Shown here piece by piece: positions 1-11,500 of a stretch of 64,000 bases of DNA. The DNA is from Malaya genurostris (lineage: Eukaryota; Arthropoda; Insecta; Diptera; Culicidae). The notes beneath the pieces were generated by a model. That model had not been told where the DNA came from and did not search any database. It saw only the letters and a list, made by a program, of their open reading frames with translations. The DNA is taken from the NCBI RefSeq assembly GCF_030247185.1, contig NC_080572.1:39533383-39597382 (forward strand), written 5' to 3'. Position 1 is the first letter of the stretch. Each line of letters begins with the position of its first letter. A program made the translations under genes and the position numbers.

Positions 1-255
1 TCGTTAAAATATATTAGTCAGTTAATCAAGAATAAACGCGTACCAGTTTATTACATCACATCCGAAGTGTTCCGCGGTGTCCCCATCCGTGCGAAAGCCG
101 TGCCATGGCTTAATGTATTCGAAGTGTACGCAGTGCCCCAATCTGCACAAAAGCCGTCTCAGGCTTAAGTTGGAAGCCGTCCCAGACTTCATATTTACGT
201 ACAATATAAACACGTAGGGTTCAGATGAGCCTCATCATAATCGTGTGGTGAGCGC
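1..255. other. Flank with degenerate 57-bp direct repeat
   Basis: No credible gene is seen. Two imperfect direct copies about 57 bp apart begin near 62 and 119 (both with cgaagtgt then a cgcagtgcccc-like block), followed by a third partial unit near 172 (gaagccgtcccagactt). The short open frames here come from this repeat. The origin of the repeat is not recognised. Confidence 0.35.
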
Positions 256-415
256 CATCAATATTAACTGGATTAAATACCAAAGTAATATTTCAAGTGT
301 CTTAAATTCAAAGGAAGAACTCCCCCACTTGAAGGATATGACTTGCTCGTTTGTTTTATTCTGGAGGCCGCAGAACAAGCCCAAACCAAATCCGACGACT
401 AATAGAAGGTCTCTA

Positions 416-1390
416 ACATATCGGCTGAAAAGTTCGTATCGTTTCTATGAGAGGGCCCCACTAGAATTAAATCCATACCATTTTTAGTTAGTACCAACCT
501 TCAAAAGATACGTGTATAAATTTGACAGCTGTCTGATTATTAGTTTGTGAGATATTTTGTTATTGTGAAAAAAATGGAAAAAAGGAATTTCGTGTGTTGA
601 TGAAACACTACTTTATGATGAAAAAATGTGCCGCCGATACCAAATGGCTTGATGAGTGTTATCCAGACTCTGCACCGGGCGAAGCAACAATTCGTAAGTG
701 GTTTGCAAAATTTCGTACTGGTCATATGAGCACCGAAGACGATGAACGCAGTGGACGTCCAAAAGAGGCTGTTACCGATGAAAACGTGAAAAAATCCACA
801 AAATGATTTTCAATGACCGTAAAGTGAAGTTGATCGAGATAGCTGACACCCTAAAGATATCAAAGGAACGTGTTGGAGATATTCACGAATATTTGGATAT
901 GAGAACGCTTTGTGCAAAATGGGTGCCGCGTGAGCCCACAATCGATCAAAAACAACAACGAATTGATGATTCTGAGCAGTGTTTGGAGCTGTTATATCGT
1001 AATAAAACCGATTGTTTTCGTCGATATATAACAATGGATGAAACATGGCTCCATCACTTTACTCCGGAGTCCAATCGACAGTCAGTTGAGTGGACTGCAC
1101 GCGATGAACCGAACCCAAAGCGTGGAAAGACTCAACAATCGGCCGGTAAGGTTATGGCGTCTGTATTTTGGGATTCGCATGGTATAATTTTCATCGACTA
1201 CCTTGAAAAGGAAAAAACCATCAACAGTGACTATTATATAGGAGCGTTTGAAGGACGAAATTTAAAAAAAAACGGCATCATTTGAAGAAGAAAAAAGTTT
1301 TGTTTCATCAAGACAATGCACCGTGTCACAAGTCGATGAAAACCATGCTGAAATTGAACGAATTGGGCTTCGAATTGCTCCCTCATCCAC
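416..1390 (+). pseudogene. Truncated mariner transposon, transposase broken
   Basis: A mariner-family (Tc1/mariner, DD34D type) element begins after a TA at 414-415 with a terminal-repeat-like start (acatatcggctgaaaag). Reading frames from 594 and 803 give recognisable transposase: the N-terminal GEATIRKWFAKFRTG region, the first catalytic Asp in MDETWLHHF near 1035, and the second in HQDNAPCHKS near 1310. There is a frame change near 803 and another near 1270. The sequence then runs from ELLPHP directly into the host LINE, so the third catalytic Asp region and the 3' terminal repeat are missing. It cannot encode an active enzyme. Confidence 0.85.
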
Positions 1391-2648
1391 CCTTGGTGGG
1401 ACAAAGAATGCTCAGATGCTAAACGCGCGAAACAAAATGCTTACAAGACGTTTTTAAAACAAGGAGGGGGAACTCCTCAGAATTTTGAAAAATTTTTGGT
1501 TTTAGAAACCAAGTACAAGAGCATACTTTGGGCCAAGAAATGTGACTATTCTAGACATTTTGTCGAAGGTTTGTCTAGAGCACTCTTTGGAACACAGTTT
1601 TGTTTCCGGAGAAATAAAGGGACGAATGATTGCCTTGCATTGCTTTCGTCTGACATACAAAATGCCTTCGCTCAAAAACAACAAATGGCATCTGTATTTT
1701 TGGACATAAAAGGAGCATTTGATTCAGTTTCCATTGATGTTCTTTCAGACAAGCTCCACCAATATGGACTTTCAGCGGTTATAAATAATTATTTGCACAA
1801 CCTTTTGTCAGAGAAGCGCATGTATTTTTGTGAACGTCATTGACAGCTGTATAGTAACCCCATGCACAGTAAGACACTTGACGTAGTTTCAGTTACTGGA
1901 CCCAAAGCTGTTAACCTGGAAAAAACATTGCAAGATACTCTAGACAACTTGTCTGTTTGGGCTGTTCATCTGGGTATCGAATTCTCTACGGAGAAAACAG
2001 AGCTGGTCGTCCTTACAAGAAAGCATTATCCCGCGCAGCTTCAGTTCATATGATGGGAAAAACGATCCAATAGGTTTCGACTTTCAAATACCTCGGGGTG
2101 TGGTTTGATTCCAAATGCACGTGAGGAGGACACATTTGGTATCTGATAACAAAATGCCAACAAAGACTAAAGAGCCTTCCAAATGTTCCTGACTGAACTT
2201 TATTTTAGGACACATCCATGCAGTTCGATGTGCGTGGAATCCCGGATCACCTACGCTCGATGGAAATCCCAAAAATATTTTTCAAGTAAGTTCAGGCATA
2301 TTGACTCTGAGAAAATGTTTTACAAGGACGGATCACGAATTGAAGAGACTACTGGGTTTGGTATGTTCAACAATAATGTTTCGGCCTCATATAGGTTTCA
2401 AGAACCTGCTTCTCTTTATATAGCAGAGCTAGCAGCAGTTCATTATAGCTTCAGTGTAATCGTCACATTATCTCTAAACCATTATTTCCTCTTCAGATAG
2501 TCTGTGCGCAATTAAAGCCATTCAATCAAACATTGCTAGCAAGAATGACTAGTTTTTATTGGGTAAAATAAGGCAGTAACTGAAAGACATTTTTAATAAT
2601 AATTATCACATCACTATAGTCTGGGTCGCGGCTCATTTCTCCATTCCA

Positions 2649-3390
2649 CAGTGATGCCTCTCCATACAAAAGTTGGCAAAAACCATAAATATGTCAATAA
2701 ACGTTTTATTAATAATTTGAGGTCTCTGAATATAATTCCATCTTGATAACGTATGAAAACATATTCGATCCACCTAAAAGTGACATGATGCACCGTTTGC
2801 TATGGACTGGAAAATGACGACTTTTTTAAATAAATTAACTTGTGTATTATTATTTATTTCGTGATTGATTAAGAGCTTTAACTAAAGTTTCAAATAATGA
2901 TTTAACCCTTGTGGAAAATGTATACACAGAGAAAAAAAAACTTCCTTATATCTTGAAAATATCAATTTTCTCCAGATGGGCTTATCTTCAGTTACAAAAG
3001 CCCTTGTATCTGTGACTTTTATTGTCGACTCCGCAAACTATTGAAAATAACCTTTAAGGTGCAGAAATGTGCAGAATCGCATAGTAGTTTCTGAAAAGTA
3101 GAGAAAAAATGCTATAAAATCAAATACTATTGAACAATGGCAGCCATTTCCTACCTATATAGAACTCTAATTGCAAAACATCGTCATTGCGCCAGATATT
3201 TTATATGGAAGGATGAAAAGAAAGTTTACAATACCCTATCTTTGAGAGGACATGGAGAGATTATTTCTTATTCAAAAATATTTATACTTTAAACTGTAAT
3301 CCTTCACTTATCTGAGAATTCAAAAAAATTAATACAGTGCAGGAAAAAAATAAATTTATTTTTTGGGTTTCTGCCACCTTGGCATCACTG
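2649..3390. mobile_element. 742-bp inverted-repeat element inserted in LINE copy
   Basis: The LINE copy is interrupted exactly by a block that begins cagtgatgcc (2649-2658) and ends ggcatcactg (3381-3390), a perfect 10-bp inverted pair. The flanks are tccattcca (2640-2648) and ttcattcca (3391-3399), a 9-bp target duplication with one mismatch that matches the uninterrupted LINE sequence. There is no credible ORF inside, so it is non-autonomous. Duplication length and ends could suit hAT-like or Mutator-like elements; I do not assign it. Confidence 0.7.
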
Positions 3391-3465
3391 TTCATTCCAG
3401 CAATGGTGCTATTGAGGGTGAAATTTATGAGCGAACGTTTGCTTTCGACGAATTCTATAGCTCGT

Positions 3466-3631
3466 TGTTACCTACAAGTTCGGTAACACTTAATGAAATA
3501 TGCACAATGCGATTAATATTGGTAAATAGAAGCTTTATAAATAATAATTCCTGAATTTAACAAATGGTTGATGCGGCTTATGCAAAGGATGCAGAATTGT
3601 CCGATGACTGCCCGATCACAGTCAAATACTA
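3466..3631. other. Spacer, nothing recognised
   Basis: Short stretch between the end of the LINE remnant and the next transposon. No conserved coding or repeat structure seen. Confidence 0.4.
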
Positions 3632-3658
3632 CACTTAGAAAAATGTTATGGTAACAGT

Positions 3659-3809
<151 letters not shown>

Positions 3810-4895
3810 CAACTTGACCATGCGAGTATAGTGGTTTTCAACCAACTATTAAATCAGATGATTTCAACAATAGTCAAAAGTTAATGTTTACTATAAATGG
3901 CTATGGCCGACCGAATCTTTTTTTACATTGTAGTTTTTGCCATACCAGAGCCATGGTATTTTCGACATTTCACTTTTAGTTATTTCGAAAATAAAAGCGG
4001 TGGTTGATTCAACAATGCTGATGATCAGCAAAACATGAGCTAATGTTGAAAAGTTTTATGAATTTAAATTCTAGAACAAGAACAACAAAATAGTTTCATT
4101 GAATTCTATTTTATTTTCGCATCAAATCTAATGTTGATATGCCTGGTGAAATATTGATTAGCAGCGTAGACACGGAGAAGCATAGCTTTGTAGTAGCAGT
4201 TGATCCAAGGCTCTGTCCGGTGGAGTTTTTCCTGAAGCAGGAATGGGCAGCATGAAAGAAATTATTAGCTAAGTCCAGATGTAAACCTCGATACCCACCT
4301 GAGATATATTGTTATGTTTTCAGTCGGATTCAAGCGATTTAATTCCGGGAATCGGATGATATTCGTCGTTTTTATCAATCGCTGATGTTGTTTCTACAGC
4401 AACCGATAATGAATACTGAACCGTATATGACCGTGTCGATTTCGCTGGAAAACATAGCCGCTGCCGGCAAAATTGTTGAAAAGTTGAATTTCAACGACGG
4501 ATACTAGCAAGGCTACAAACTACATGACCTACCAAATTACACAATATAATTTTTTTTAAATCAATCACTGATGTGTTACCCACGTGCGGAATTTTCTGCT
4601 ATATTGTAATTTTATGTGATAACAACAAAGCACACCCGTTTATTGATAATTTGTATAGTCAGCACAAATGAAATACATAGTCGGTTAAAAAACACTATAC
4701 AATAATGCGATTTCTACATAAATTCTGTTGATATGGACTACATGAATAGTGTTTTCAAATTTTATAATCATCTTTTAAACCATGTATCTATTTATGGTAA
4801 CATCATTATACATGGTAGCTGGCAACTATTTCGCTTCTCATATATATCAAGGCTCGAGAGCAACTTCACCTTACTAGAAATTGTGATTTTAACTA

Positions 4896-5123
4896 GGGTA
4901 ACAGAGATATTTTGGCCAGTTCATATATTTTGGCCCGCCTAACAAACTTTATGGATTCAATCGATCTTAGGTAACCCATGTTGCATCAGTTTGAAGCTAA
5001 TAACATTAAATTACCTATTGCGGAAGGATTTTTCAAAGATATAGCAACATTTGTTGAATATTTTTTACAAAGAGGGCCAAAATAAATTCGCTCCTAAAGT
5101 GGGCCAAAATACCTCTGTTACCC
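4896..5123. mobile_element. 228-bp TA MITE (GGGTAACAGAG ends)
   Basis: It starts gggtaacagag and ends ctctgttaccc, with TA on both sides. The sister sequence near 27880 lacks it (rejoining as ttaactatttg), which proves an insertion into copy A. A second copy in the opposite orientation is at 54770-54996. There is no ORF; a small Tc1/mariner-type non-autonomous element fits the TA duplication. Confidence 0.85.
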
Positions 5124-5341
5124 TATTTGTTCTTATATTTGAGATGACTACTATTTTCAGGATGACCATGCCAGAAAAGTCATGATTACAAATAGTTTAG
5201 TCAAGTCGTATTCTTTGTTGTCTAGTAATTTATACAATAGTGGGGAATAGTCTTATGTCATGATTGTTGCTACTATTCAAACGTATAGTTAAAATGACAA
5301 TGAAAAACAGGTTACGGTTAATATAGTTTTTTTTCTCAGTG

Positions 5342-5531
5342 TACGTTTTGAAACCTCTGCCCCTTTTTCGACCGGCACCCTTCCTTGTATTATAGAACGC
5401 ACCAAACTGTTTTGACGTTTTGACCCAAATATTTTGCACGATTTGGTAGAGCAGAAATATCTTTTTGTTAAATTTCCAAGTTTTCTACGCAATTACGATC
5501 CAAAACAAGTTTTCATTGTAGGTTCATCAAT
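5342..5531 (+). promoter_or_regulatory. Short 5' region of ECM29
   Basis: Only 190 bp separate the end of a transposon from the ECM29 start codon. No TATA box is obvious; the segment probably holds the core promoter and 5' UTR. The function is inferred from position alone. Confidence 0.3.
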
Positions 5532-8500
5532 ATGGCTTCCAATCATGTTGAAGAATTGGGTGAGTTTCGCTCGTTTTGTTTATACTATTTGAAATTTTAT
5601 CCTGTTGAATGACGATGCATTTTGCTGGAAATAATGATGAACTTGATGTCCATGCCACTACTTTTCCTAGAGCTACTCGAGCGTGTTTTGCTTCGTCTTG
5701 GCTGTGCCGATACGGATGAACAACTGCAGAATACGGTGACTAAGTTTTTGACACCGGTTCTGATCAAGATTACGTCACCGCACGAAGGAGTTCGCAAAAA
5801 GGTGATGGAGATACTAACGCATATAAACAAGCGGCTGAAATCCCGGAATCAGATTCAGATTCCACTTGGCCCGCTACTACAGCACTATCAGCAGTCTAGT
5901 TCGTCATTTTTGATAGTAAGATTCAGTTATGTCCGTCAAGTGGAGTCTTGGTAATATTTTCCATTTTCAGAATTTTGCCATTATTTATATCACAATGGGC
6001 TTTCCGCGTTTATCAATCGAGGAACAGACTGAAATGGCTCCGTTACTCATGAACTGTTTGGAGGGTAAACCGGAGCCTCATCAAGACAAGTAATGTTTCC
6101 AAATGTTTGATATATTTAAATAAGCATTGCTCTTTACAGAATATTGATGTTGGTTCTGCCGCTATTGGGAGACATCAAAATTCCAGAGAATCCGGAGAAA
6201 CGCTCGGAGCTGTTGGGTCTATCGGGGAAACCACACACCAAGCAGCAATTTCTTTCTATTCTCATGGATGTTCTGCTTCTTCCGTACGGAACGATTCAAG
6301 ATGGTGAAGTTCCCTCGGGAATGAGCACTTATACCTTTAAAAGGGTAACTAGTGAACAACTGAAAGCCGAGGAACTGGAACAGCTGAAGAAAGGCATTGT
6401 TCGTTTGCTGTGTGGTGGAATTTTTCCCGAACCGGAAATTCTCACCCATCTGATAGTGGCATCTGCGGATACCAGGTTCTCGGTAGCAACACCGGCTATT
6501 GTTGAGCTCAACAAAATTTCCTCGTAGGTATTTGGAAAACTAGAAACTGCAAAATTCGTAGGATTCAGGAATGATTAAGATTAAACATTTTTTTCTGTAG
6601 TTCTCTAGATTGGACCGACCCAAAGTTGTCATCACCAATTTATACATTATTTTCGGGAAACGGGTCGAAAATACCGGATCGTAAAACGAGCCCTGTTAAC
6701 ACACGGGTGCGACAAAAGCTATTCCAACATTTGCTGAAATGTCGCGGTAATGGGATCATTACGGCCAAAGGGATCCAGGTCATTTTTGAGGCTCTGTTCG
6801 GAGAGAATACAAATCAAAAATGCAAAGTTCTTGCATTACAGTTTGCGGATAAGTTAATTACAAAGTAAGTTCCGCATTATTTTTTAAATATCGAGTATTG
6901 AAACAATTTTTTTTGGTTGCAGTGGCCAACCAGATCTAATCAACAAATTATCGAAAGTATTACTGACCGGAATTTCAAAACTAATTGGGAAAACTTCAGA
7001 GGAATCCAATGAAGTTCAGAATGCGGCTTACAATGCCCTCGCGCAATTAGCAATTGTTTGTCCCACGAGTGTCAACCACGATGTTCAGCTAGTGGCTGCT
7101 TATTTCGACCATCTTTCGCAGGGACCCGTTGAGTTGCATACTCCCATAAGAGATGCTTTGGTTGCTTTAGCCCAGGCTTTTGACTGGCGAAAACAACCGA
7201 AGCCAGCTGGTGATGTCGTGCTACCTAAAGGAGAAAACGATACCGTTATGACTGCTAGAGGTCGATTTGTTCCCAATTCTAATCAGATTTTACTGTTGGG
7301 TCTGTTGGGAGAAAAGGCCGAATCCAAGTTGACAATCGTTCAGAATGTGGCTTCGGTTTTTCTGACTACGTGTTTTCCTGATTATTACGTTCCGTCGAGG
7401 TATTTTCTACTGGTTATTTGTGGGGAAAGCGCCCAGCTCAAGGAAATGATGACTAGCTATCTGTACGGAGTTTCCAGAAAGGACCATCTGAACTATGCTG
7501 CGATTCAATCTTTTGACAACTACAAAGAAGAATCGAGGGAAACGGAGCAGCCGAAAAATCCATTCGCAGTTACTAATGAACCTAAATGTATTGTACTTCC
7601 GTGTTTCAAGGATATGGTCGAGTATGTTGCTATGAAATCCGAACGAAAAACTGCGACGATAATCGACCGGCCTGGGTACGGGAAAATCAAGCTTGCTTAT
7701 AATTTTGACACATACATCGAAATTTTGGACTATCTACGGATTTGTTTGCTGTTCAGTGCCGGAGTCAATACTCATCCCGACGACGATAAGGAAACTCTCA
7801 AACTGACAGCATTTCTGAAGAAGTTTGTTGTTGAAAGTGAAAACGAAATAGTTGTTCGGAAGTACAACAATCTAATTCGGAAACTGATTATCGTGAGGAA
7901 AGGAATTACCGAACTGACCTGTCTGTTTGATTTGGTAAACAGTATCCCGGAAGTGCTGGCGAAGGAAAACAAAGATCTTCTAAATACTTTGGGATCTTCA
8001 CTCAAGGAAATCTCTGAGCCAATTAGAGCGTTAATTGCGAAAGTGTTCGGAGTTCTTTTGGCATATAACAGTGACGAGCAAGAGCTGGAGGTTCAAATAA
8101 AAGAATTGCTATCCCTTTCAAATAAATCCTTGGAAAATCGTCATGGTTCTATACTGGCTGCCGCCAACGCTATCCATCGCAAGCTAATATTGACTCCAGA
8201 ATTACAAAGCTGGTCAATTTTCAAGGATCTGGTCTCGCTATTAATCTCTCTGCTGAACGACCAGCAATCTCTGCTTCAATCGGCTTCAATAAGAGGTCTT
8301 AGTTTAATTGGTTCAACCTCTAAACTTCCGCTTAGTTCCGAGTCTACTCGTGAAGACACAGACAAAATGGACACAGACCAGAACGATGCAAACACGAAAG
8401 CTGGTTTGTTCAAAGCTTTAATAACACTCCTGCAAAGTGGTCACACTAAAGCAAAAATCCGCGAAGATGTTGCCCATTGTTTGGGTTATCTTGCCATTGG

Positions 8501-11500
8501 CGATCAGGAATTTTTCGCCAAACGGCTGCTTGATAGCTTCCTTGGAATGCTGAAGCTAACCAAAGATCCTGCATTACATATTGCCATGGGACAAGCTTTG
8601 GTATATACCATTCAGGGGCTTTCCAGTGGACAGAGACGAGCCGATCAGGATGCAGAAGGTAATGTTAGCGATGAGACGCTCAATTGGTTCCTGATTGAGT
8701 TGGTCCGGAAAGTGAATGAGCCGCATGCATATTTGAAGCAGGCGTGTGCCATCTGGTTGCTGGCAATAGTGAAGAACTGCAGCAAGCGCAAACCGGTGAA
8801 GAACAACAGACAGATTATGCAACTGGCATTTACGGATTTACTCTCCGAGGATAATGGTAACAATATTTTGTATCGTGATGAGATTAGGTCGGTTAAATAT
8901 GAATTTGGTATTTCTTTGTAGAACTGGTTCAAGATGTCGCTTCTCGTGGATTAGGAATAGTATATTCGATTTCAAACAATGATAGTCAAGAAGAATTGTC
9001 GAATTTACTGTTGGATCAGTTGGTTGGCGGTAGACGACAGGTCCAGAAGGTGACAGAGGATACCAAGCTTTTCGAGGAAGGTGTGCTAGGGAAGGCTCCA
9101 ACGGGGTAAGTTTAATTGGACTCGTTTTAAAATTTCTCTCAGAAAGTTGTGTAGAATTTGAACTACGTCAAATCTCGTTGTCTGTGGCGCTAGCAGGTAC
9201 AGTTCTGGGGTGCTCCCCTGTCAATTGGACTAGTATAAAAGAAATACAATGTTTGAAATTCAACCATTTCTTACGGTGCATTCGATGGTAATGGATATGC
9301 GGAGTTACTCAATTTGTCACTGACAGGAGTAGCAGCATTTTTACGAGTAACCTTTTGAAAATTCGGCCTGTGGAAAAATGAGTAGAACTTATTCGTGAAT
9401 ATCTTGAGTTATACTAAACGCAACAAAAAAAAAATCAGTGAAAAATATAAAATTTTCAACAGTGTGAGATAACCATAAAAAACTCACAAAATAATTTCTA
9501 CGTTCCATCTTCGGTTCAACAGTGTGTCAGCAGTTTATGTTGAACTGCTGAAGCACTAATAAGTCGTAGGAGAAACGTAGAAATTAAAAATAGTTATGTG
9601 CACTTACCAGAAAACCGGTACCCAAGTGGTACCAAAACCCTTAAATAAATCAAAAATTGAGTTTTCTCCAAATTTTTGAAAACAATGAGGAAAACTCATC
9701 ACGCTTGCTTGTCTTTCTCGTATCGGCTGCTCGGCCATCCATGGAAGTTGACCATCAATGTTAACTTCCCTCTCTGAGCAGCCTAGATAGCCGTGTAGTG
9801 TCGGTAGCGGTTTCCCAACTGCTAAGAATAACGCTACGGTCCACCTGTACCGGTGGTATAAGTCCACCAAACAGGTAAGCCCTGTGGCATCCGGCGGAAA
9901 TATTTTTTACCAAGAATTGATCCACTGGTTTCCTATTCCATGTCGAAAAAGGCCACAAAAATAGGAACTCCTAAGTCAAGGTGTATTTCCGTGCCGATGG
10001 CTGAATGGCTGCAGGAGGTTAAACATTGCAGTCGTGAACGGAATATCTTGGGTTTTTCCCTTACTGGATACACGCAATGCTTAGCAATCAACTTCTTTGA
10101 TCATCGCTTCGGCGGGCCAGAGATTAGAAAGCTGAGTGTCTGTGGGTGTCCTCAAGGTGGTGTACTATCCCCACTTTTATGGAACCTAGTCGCTGATAGT
10201 TTGTTAAGGAAACTTAATAACCTTGGATTTCCGACTTATGGTTTTGCCGACGATTATCATATATTGATGACCGGTATAAGCATTAACACTCTCTTTGATT
10301 TAATGCAGCAAGCCCTGCGATCTGTTGAACAATGGTGTTGTCAGGTTTGGATTATCTGTAAATCCGGGCAAAACATCAATGGTGCTTTTCACTCATCGTA
10401 GGATAATTACAGGAGCTCGTCCGTTGCAGTTCTTTGCTTCAGGGGTCACTGTGGTCGATCAAGTTGAATACGTCGGGGTTATTCTTGACTCAAAACTGAA
10501 TTGGTCTGCTCACATTGATTTCAGGATTAAAAGAGCTTGCATGGCTTTCGGCCAATGCAGACGAGCTTTTGGAAAATCATGGGGACTCAAACCCAGATAT
10601 ATTCATTGGATCTACACAACTATCGTTAGACCAATTTTAGCATATGGATGTCTTGTATGGTGGCAGAAAGGAGAAGTCGCGACAGTTCAGTCAAAGCTAA
10701 ATCATCTCCAAAGGATGGTCCTAATGGCGATGACAGGAGCATTCACGACAACTCCTACTGCTGCTCTAGAGGCGCTACTGTGCATTAAACCACTATATGT
10801 GTTCCTAAAACAAGAAGCATTATCTTGTGCATACCGTCTTAGGGTTACAGGGCTTTGGAACAGTAACCCATTAGAATATGCTACCAGTCACACTCGCTTG
10901 TGGTCTCAAATGGTTCCGTGGGATGAGTATTTACTCGCTCCTAGTGACCTAACTCTCACATGCAGTTTTCCTTTTAAAACATTCAAAGTGAGCTATCCTC
11001 TAGGAATGATTGTCTGGTTGTCTGGAACGACAACTTGATGAACACATAGTTTGTTTTACGGACGGTTCTCTGTTGAATGGTCGTGCTGGTGCTGGTATCT
11101 ACTGTCGTGAAATAGGCTGGAGCAGTCTCATTCACTTGGTAGATACTGTACTGTGTTCCAAGCAGAAATCTACGCAATTCTGTGTGGAGTACAATCGGCA
11201 CTTCAGCAGAGGATCTGTGGTAAACGTATTTATTTTTGTTCCGACAGTCAGGCAGCCTTAAAAGCACTCAGTTCGAATGACTCACGGTCGAATCTAGTGA
11301 TCGCATGTCGAACTCAAATTGAAGACCTCAGCATTTCAAATGCTGTTTACTTCATATGGGTACCCGGCCATTCTGGTATTACTGGAAATGAATGGGCTGA
11401 TGAGTTGGCTAGAGCTGGTGCAACGAATGATTTCGTTGGTCCTGAACCAGCATTACCACTTTCAACTAGTTGGATAAAGCACAAGATACGTTCTTGGGCT

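Larger units (their letters stand above)
256..3465 (+). mobile_element. Decayed I-type LINE copy (ORF2 fragments)
   Basis: This stretch aligns collinearly with ORF2 of the full-length LINE at 21767-27790, from its 24497 region to about 27045. Large parts are missing. It runs 256-413, is interrupted by a mariner, resumes near 1391, loses a block near 1590 (24890 to 25377 of the intact copy) and another near 1830, loses a third near 2180 (about 26048 to 26468), is interrupted again at 2649-3390, and ends near 3465. Reverse transcriptase pieces (the ASVFLDIKGAFDSV block is still readable) and RNase H pieces remain. Frameshifts and stops are frequent. It is a dead copy, useful as a reference for the insertions inside it. 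Confidence 0.85.
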
